64,000 nt of DNA from Gordius sp. MW1 (lineage: Eukaryota; Nematomorpha; Gordioida; Gordea; Gordiidae), in assembly GCA_964036665.1 (NCBI GenBank), contig OZ038529.1:17120060-17184059 (forward strand). The letters are read 5' to 3'. Position numbers and translations under genes: made by a program. Under the pieces are notes generated by a model. The model ran no database searches and was not told the origin of the DNA. It worked only from the letters and a program-made list of their open reading frames with translations. How positions within the stretch are numbered: position 1 is the stretch's first letter; each line of letters begins with the position of its first letter. Positions 27,301 through 36,300 of the stretch are shown here, one piece after another.

Positions 27301-30300
27301 CTTTTAGATTAGCGATCTTTGCGATAAAAGTATTGAAGGACGAAAGAATAGTTATCGTCGCTGAACAGAGGCCTGATTGTTCAGAGGAAGATGTAACTTT
27401 TTTAAATAAACTTTAAATTATTTAATTAAAACCTCAGAGTTTTTTGTGGATGAGCCGCGTTCTTCAAGCCATCGATAGCATACATCAGGTTGGAGTTTAT
27501 TGTTTAGCACTTCTTCCGCCCAATCAATTGCCAAAGGTAATTCTTTGCGTGATTTTTGAACAAATATTATATTATTTTAACATGTGTTATTCGTGTATTT
27601 ATTGATTAAGCTTTATACAAAATGGTTGACCTTGTAACAAAATCAAAAGTTATCGAATATAAAGAGATTTGATATATTATGCCAAATTATTTAGCATATT
27701 AGAAATTTTTTATACATTTTAAAATTAAAATGATTACAAAATTATAGTGATTGCCAAAAAATACAAAAATTTTATTGAAGTTTATCTCATAACAAAACTT
27801 TCAAAAATAATAAATAAATTTATTAACTATTTGCATGCAAATTAGTTTATATGTTCGAATTTTGTTTGCTAAGTACATTTTTATGTGTTGAGTATGGATC
27901 GTTAATTTGTCAACACGTATATTATTAAATTTAAGTATTAAAAAATGTTAAATTTATATATATAAAAATATGCAATTTATTAATAATTTACGCTAGACGC
28001 CTCTTGGCGGTATTCACGTGTCGGAAACAAAACGCCGATTTGAAGAAGGATCCCTGCACCCAGCTAATTTATTAATGTGTCCCCACGCTTGTGTAACCAA
28101 CTTGCCTAAGCCAAGACAAAGGCCTCCTGGTATGATATGTTATTTTGATCCAATTTTTTTACTTATTTCATACCATATAGAAGTGTCTCCAGCATCTCAA
28201 TATGTCGGGAACATGGTGAAAGGAGAAAGATTCGCTTTGGCACACGGATTAAGCAATATTAGTTTAATTGAAAAAGAAGAAAATAGCACGGTTTATGGAA
28301 ATTCTTTTTTTGCACATAAATTTATTTTTGTTTAATAGTTTTAAACTATAAATTATATAAATCTTTTAGCATCAAAAGTTTATTGGTGAAACATTAAAAT
28401 GGAGAGCCAATAATACCCCAGATCATACGATTTTCACGCTTCTTACATCTAAAGTAATTTATTGCACATGTCATTAACAAAATAACCCAGGCTGCTTTAA
28501 CAACTACTATGACCTGCCAACAATTACATAAAAGGGCTGAAAAAATAGCTTTTTTATTGGGAGAAAAATTAAAACTTCAACCAGAAGATCATGTGGCATT
28601 ATTGTATCCTGCCGGTAAATTTGGGATCTATTTTATATACCATGATTTTTTAGGGACCGATTTAATAGCCTCGATGTTTGGATGCATGTATATAAGTATT
28701 GATAATTTAATATTTGCACGTACAATGTAATTATTTAGATTTGATACCCATTCCCATCAGGCCCCCGGGATCTTTAAATTTATATACGACTATATCAACT
28801 GTTAGACTAATCATTGAAGTTAGTAAAGCCAAAGTGATTTTGACCACGTCTTATCTCAACAAACTTTTGAAATCTAAGGTAAGTTTCCTTTACGTTGTGA
28901 TGTTCATACTTGGTAACTTTTTTTGCTTTAGGAAGCTAGTAGCATTGTTGATTCAACTTCTTGGCCATTAACCATTGAAACGGATGATTTGCCTAAAAAG
29001 AAACCGAATTGGACGTCTGAAGAGTTTGTCAGATTATTTGTGAAAGGCCAAATGAAAGAAAAAAATCTTTCTTTAGAATCCGTAAGCCATCATGAGTACC
29101 TAAAAGAAGACTCCACCGCCTACCTCGATTTCAGTGTATCTACCACTGGCACGTTAGTAGGTGTAAAAGTAAGAATATAAATTTTTTTTAAATCTTTTTA
29201 ACCCATTCATCTTATGTTAGATCAGTCACATTGCCCTAACAAGCTTGTGTCGTAGTGAAAAAATGGCTTGCGAGCTGTACCCATCACGTTTAGTTGCCGT
29301 CTGTTTGGACCCTTATTCTGGTTTAGGACTTAATCTTTGGTGCTTCAACAGGTAAACTAACTCCACTCCTTTTATCTAATTAATATTTATTAGCGTATAT
29401 TCTGGACACCATTCACTACTTATACCCCCCGTCGAGTTAGAGAACCACCCATTTCTTTGGTTAACTGCCATCAATCAATATAAGAGTAAAATTTTTAATT
29501 TACTAAAATACATGTTTATAGTTCGCGACACTTTTTGCTCGTATGCCATATTAGAATTGTGCACAAAACTTATAACGTCAGATAATATACCTAAGGTAAA
29601 CTCATTTATACATTATTTTGCTCTACGTCTCACATAATTTAAATAGTTAAAAAATATGGATTTATCATGTTTACGAAATTGCATCGTTGTTGCTGAAGAG
29701 AGACCAAGGATTGAGTTAACACAAGCATTTTCCAAATTATATGCTCCCTTCGGTTTATCACCGCATTGTTTGAGCACTAGTTTTGGGTGTAGAGTGAACA
29801 CAGCATTGTGTCTACAGGTACATATATATTCCATCGTATTTCCATTATCTTTTATAAGGGCGCATCGAATCCTAGTCCTAGTATAGTTTACGCGGATGTA
29901 AGATCACTACGAAATGATCGCGTTATTTTGGTTGAAAAGGGGAGCCCCTTTAGTGTGAGCTTAATGGAGTCTGGGAAGGTAATTTATTAGAGTTTGTTTA
30001 TTTTATTCGAAGTATGGAAAATATATATTATGTAATCTAATAGTATAAATAAATATAAGATATTTAGGTAATGAAATATAACTTAATTAAATGATAATGT
30101 GTAGCGACATGAACATTGAGAATGTAGCAAGTCGACGAAACACATATGTTTTTATCTTCCTCCAATTTCCTCGGTTCATATTATTAACGTTCGCTCGCGT
30201 TTTGCTTATATGTTTGTTTGATTCCCTGTTGTTATAATAAATTCATACTCTCCTAACTCAATAGTTTAAACATTACTAAAGTGGTGAATTAAATACCACA

Positions 30301-33300
30301 TTGGTGACCCCGACGTGATATGGATACACAATCGTTTGACAATTCAACTCTCTACAATGAGACAGCATCCAACACTCCCACCACGGCAAACACATCACCA
30401 TTATACATCAAGCTACCTACATTTCACCTCAGAAACATCCAAATCTAGATAGCTCAGGTCGACGCAATATTTTCCACTAGGAAAATCACATCACAAAGAG
30501 TCAAGTATGCTTACCTTTTAGAATCTCTCCCGGTTGAGATAGCCGAAGAAGTGGCCGACCTTATACTTAACATCCCAGATGAAAACCCTTATGAGGTGTT
30601 AAAGCAAGCCTTAATCAAAAGAATGGGTGAGAGTGAAGCGAAAAGAATAGACAAGCTGTTCAAGGACCTATATTTGGGAGACAAAACACCGTCCCAATTG
30701 CTTAGGCATTTGAAGAGCCTTGTCGGGGAACATCAAATGAGTGATAAAATTCTAAAAACCCTTTGGACACAAAAACTTCCAAGGGAGGTAACAGGTATCT
30801 TAACATGCGTAGGAGAAGAAAAATTTCTGGCAAATTTGGCTGAGGTGGCAGACAAAATCTACGAGACATATACGGCCAACAGCGTAGCTTCCATAGCAAG
30901 CCCTCAAATGAGCCAAACAAACGAAGTCCAGGAACTGGTAAAAATGGTCGCACAGTTGGAATTGAAAGTAAACCAGCTGGTCAATCAGCCACCACAAAGT
31001 AAAAAGGTTTGGAGACCCTCAAGCAGATCACGGTCAACATCAAGACACCGTCGGGAAGAAATTTGTTGGATATCACCACAAGTTCAAGGGTAACGCTCAA
31101 AAATGCACACAACCATGTGCATTTACCTCAAACTCCCAGTCAAAAAACAAACTGACCTTTCCATTCAAGCGACTTCCGGAAACGGTCATAAACCAAGTCG
31201 CCTATTCTACATCGTTGATCGTACGTCAGGACATAAATTTCTGATTGATACAGGAGCTGACGTGTCCATCATTCCAAGACCCGTCAATTCACCAAAGGTA
31301 CCAAATGGTCAAGTATTGCAGGCGGCCAATAATAGCAATATCTTTACCTATGGACAAAAGATGTTGCCCATCAATCTAGGTCTGAGACGCCTAATACAGT
31401 GGTTATTTCTGATCGCCGAGGTACACACCCCTATCATTGGAGCCGACCTCTTGCACCAATACAACATCATCGTAGTTGTCAAAAACCAGCGATTAATTGA
31501 TGGTCTGACTCACGTAACTTCAAAAGGAATTTCCACCCATCATCAAACGTTAGGAATCCGCATAGCTCTCTCGAGTCAGGACTCTAAGTTGGAATCTGTG
31601 ATCAACAACTTTCCATCACGATAAAAACATATGTGTTTCGTCGACTTGCTACATTCTCAATGTTCATGTCGCTACAGATATTCTCCCCCTAGATTGTTTG
31701 GAGTAACACTAAACGATCGATTAGGTGGACACCATCTCGCCTGTGTATCACTTGTATTGGCAAAGTCTTTTGGGCCAATGGACATGTCTGCCACTGCGAG
31801 TGGTTTTGACTGGTTGTTTTTCCTGCTCTGGTTCTTGTGAAATAGGTTTCTTGTGGAAGGTTTCTTGATTATGTACCGGTTTCTTGCTTTCTACATGAGC
31901 GGGCTTCAAACAGTCGATTGATATGGAGTCCTTTTTTCCATTTTTCTCGATTATAAAGTACTTTGGTCTACGAAGTAAAACTTTGAAGGGCCCATCGTAG
32001 GGTGGGGTGAGTGGTTTGCGTACTGTATCATTTCTGACAAACACTTGCGGTGTTTCCCACAGGTATCGATTTACCTGTTTTTTTGTTTCTCCATGGTGGT
32101 GTGGCACGAAGTACGGCGACGCCATCATCGCTTCTCTCAACTTCTCGACGAATTGATGTACTTGTTCTGCTGATTGTTGCGTTGTTTCTTGTGAGAAATA
32201 ATCTCCTGGGAGACTTAAGTTAGTCCCTTATAGCACTTCCGCCGGCGTGCGACCAATGTCTTCCTTGATGGTTGCGGATACCTAATAGGACAAAGGGCAG
32301 AACTTCACTCCATTTTGTGTTTCCTGAGGCTTTTAACGAAGCCTTTAACTGCCGGTGGAAACGTTCGACTACTCCGTTCGCGGACGGGTGGTAAGCTGTA
32401 GTTTTGATGTGTTCGCATCCTAAAATATTCGCGAACTCTCTAAAAAGCTGTGACTGAAACTGGGATCCCCTATCTGTGGTAACTGTACTCGGAACCCCAT
32501 AATTTGCCACCCAGTTCTTGATAAATTTGTCCGCGATAACTTCGGCGGATGTTTCTTTAAGTAATATGGCCATGGGCCATCTCGAGAAACGGTCAACTGC
32601 CGTTAGCATGTGAGTGAACCCGTTGGAGGGTGGTAGTGGTCCTACTACATCCAAGTGGACATGAGCGAATCTGGCATCGGGTTGTTTAATAGTACCTGGT
32701 TTCGTAATGGTGTGTCGTTGTACTTTACAACGTTGACATCTTAGGTATGTTCTTGCCCAGTTAGTGACGTCCTTGTTGATAGATGGCCAGACTACGCGAC
32801 TAGTGATGAGCTTTAGGGTGGATCGAACTCCTGGGTGTGATAACGAGTGAAAATGGTCAAAAACTGTTCTCCTCAGTGCGTCAGGTATGACCGGTCGAGG
32901 TTTAGTAGTCGACAAATCGCAAAGGATTTTGTTATCTGACCCTGGGATGGGTAATACTTGTAGTTTTAGTGAAGTAGTATCTTCTAAACCTCTTAAAGAC
33001 TTGTCGTTTTTTTGGTGCTTGCTAATGTCGTCTAATTCTGGCATTTTTGGAAGATTTACCGCGTCTACTCCTATCCGAGATAGAGCATCTGCTACTGTGT
33101 TTCCTTCGCCTTTAATGAAGCGAATGTCAGTGGTATATTGTGAGATTAGGTCGAGCTGTCTTATCTCTCTCGGAGAGTACTTATCAGGCTTAGCGTCAAA
33201 GGCGTATGTGAGTGGTTTGTGGTCGGTGTACACGGTAAATATTCGGCCTTCCAGGATGTGTCGAAAATGCTTGATTGCTAGGTAAATGGCGAGAAGTTCA

Positions 33301-36300
33301 CGACCAAATGTACTGTATCGTGATTGTGTTGGCTGAAGTTTAGTAGAGAAAAACGCTATTGGTGTAGTCTCTCCGGCCATTGTTTGTTGTAATACCGCAC
33401 CGACTGCTGAATTAGAGGCGTCTGTTGCTAGTGTAATTTGGGTTTCTGGACTGGTATTCAAAAAATTTAGCTTGGTAAAATTGATTAGAGCGGATTTTGT
33501 TGTGTCGAAAGCTTCTTCCTGAAGTTTGTTGAACGCTATAGATTTTGCGAATTCTTTAGTATGTCTGTCAACGGATTTAGGGTTTTAGCAATATTGGGCA
33601 GAAATCTTCGATAGAAGTTGATCATGCCTAAGAATCTTCGGAGTGTTTACATGAAACTGGCGTTGCAAAGTGTTTAATAGCCTCAATCTTCTCTGGTAAA
33701 AGAATAATACCTTCGGCCGAAACTTTGTGACCCAGGAACTCTAATTCTCGCACTCCAAATTGACATTTTGCAGGGTTGATCCTGAGGTCGTACTTTTAAA
33801 GTCGTTGCAAGACGGTCTTTAGATGTACCTCGTGTTCCTCTTCTGAGCCGCTTGCTATAAGTACATCGTCTATGTACGCGTAGGCGTAATTCAGTCCTCG
33901 CAAAACTTCGTCTATGAATCTTTGGAACGTTTGTGCTGCATTTTTTAGACCAAACGGCATCCTCGTGAATCCGTAAAGACCGAATGGTGTCGTCACGGCT
34001 GTTTTACAGATGTCGTCCGGCGCTACCGGGATGTGATGGTAGGCTCTAACAAATCAGGTGACTGGCGTCCGTGTGGAGATTATAGAGCCTTGAACAAAGT
34101 CACCGTACCAGTCAGGTACCCAATTCCTCACATTCACGACTTCACAGCTAACCTTCACAAAAAAGCAATTTTTCCAAGCTGGATTTAGTTAGAGCCTACC
34201 ATCACATCCCGGTAGCGCCGGACGACATCTGTAAAACAGCCGTGACGACACCATTCGGTCTTTACGAATTCACGAGGATGCCGTTTGGTCTAAAAAATGC
34301 AGCACAAACGTTCCAAAGATTCATAGACGAAGTTTTGCGAGGACTGAATTACGCCTACGCGTACATAGACGATGTACTTATAGCAAGCGGCTCATAAGAG
34401 GAACACGAGGTACATCTAAAGACCGTCTTGCAACGACTCCAAAAGTACGACCTCAGGATCAACCCTGCAAAATGTCAATTTGGAGTGCGAGAATTAGAGT
34501 TCCTGGGTCACAAAGTTTCGGCCGCAGGTATTATTCTTTTACCAGAGAAGATTGAGGCTATTAAAAACTTTGCAACGTCAATTTCATGTAAACAACTCCG
34601 AAGATTCTTAGGCATGATCAACTTCTATCGAAGATTTCTGCCCAATATTGCTAAAACCCTCAATCCGTTGACAGACATACTAAAGAATTCGCAAAAATCT
34701 ATAGCGTTCAACAAACTTCAGGAAGAAGCTTTCGACACAGCAAAATCCGCTCTAATCAATTTTACCAAGCTAAATTTTTTGAATACCAGTCCAGAAACCC
34801 AAATTACACTAACAACAGACGCCTCTAATTCAGCAGTCGGTGCGGTATTACAACAAACAATGGCCGGAGAGACTACACCAATAGCGTTTTTCTCTACTAA
34901 ACTTCAGCCAACACAATCACGATACAGTACATTTGGTCGTGAACTTCTCGCCATTTACCTAGCAATCAAGCATTTTCGACACATCCTGGAAGGCCGAATA
35001 TTTACCGTGTACACCGACCACAAGCCACTCACATACGCCTTCGACGCTAAGCCTGATAAGTACTCTCCGAGAGAGATACGACAGCTCGACCTAATCTCAC
35101 AATATACCACTGACATTCGCTTCATTAAAGGCGAAGGAAACACAGTAGCAGATGCTCTATCTCGGATAGGAGTAGACGCGGTAAATCTTCCAAAAATGCC
35201 AGAATTAGACGACATTAGCAAGCACCAAAAAAACTACAAGTCTTTGGAAGGTTTAGAAGATACTACTACACTAAAACTACAAGTATTACCCATCCCAGGG
35301 TCAGATAACAAAATCCTTTGCGATTTGTCGACTACTAAACCTCGACGGGTCATACCTGACGCACTGAGGAGAACAGTTTTTGACCATTTTCACTCGTTAT
35401 CACACCCAGGAGTTCGATCCACCCTAAAGCTCATCACTAGTGGCGTAGTCTGGCCATCTATCAACAAGGACGTCACTAACTGGGCAAGAACATGCCTAAG
35501 ATGTCAACGTTGTAAAGTACACCGACACACCATTACGAAACCAGGTACTTTTAAACAACCCGATGCCAGATTCGCTCATGTCCACTTGGATGTAGTAGGA
35601 CCACTACCACCCTCCAACGGGTTCACTCACATGCTAACGGCAGTTGACCGTTTCTCGAGATGGCCCATGGCCATACCACTTAAAGAAACATCCGCCGAAG
35701 TTATCGCGGACAAATTTATCAAGAACTGGGTGGCAAATTATATGGTTCCGAGTACAGTTACCACAGATAGGGGATCCCAGTTTCAGTCACAGCTTTTTAG
35801 AGAGTTCGCGAATATTTTAGGATGCGAACACATCAAAACTACAGCTTACCACCCGTCCGCGAACGGAGTAATCGAACATTTCCACCGGCAGTTAAAGGCT
35901 TGGTTAAAAGCCTCAGGAAACACAAAATGGAGTGAAGTTCTGCCCTTTGTCCTATTAGGTATCCGCACAACCATCAAGGAAGACATTGGTCGCACGCCGG
36001 CGGAAGTGCTATACGGGACTAACTTAAGTCTCCCAGGAGATTATTTCTCACAAGAAACAACGCAACAATCAGCAGAACAAGTACATCAATTCGTCGAGAA
36101 GTTGAGAGAAGCGATGATGGCGTCGCCGTACCCCGTGCCACACCACCATGGAGAAACAAAAGAACAGGTAAATCGATACCTGTGGGAAACACCGCAAGTG
36201 TTTGTCAGAAATGATACAGTACGCAAACCACTCACCCCACCCTACGATGGGCCCTTCAAAGTTTTACTTCGTAGACCAAAGTACTTTATAATCGAGAAAA

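Noticed and set aside
32887..33285. Plus-strand frame in the inverted retroelement arm
   Set aside because: Antisense of RNase H/RT; its mirror at 34955-35221 on the minus strand is the same artefact.
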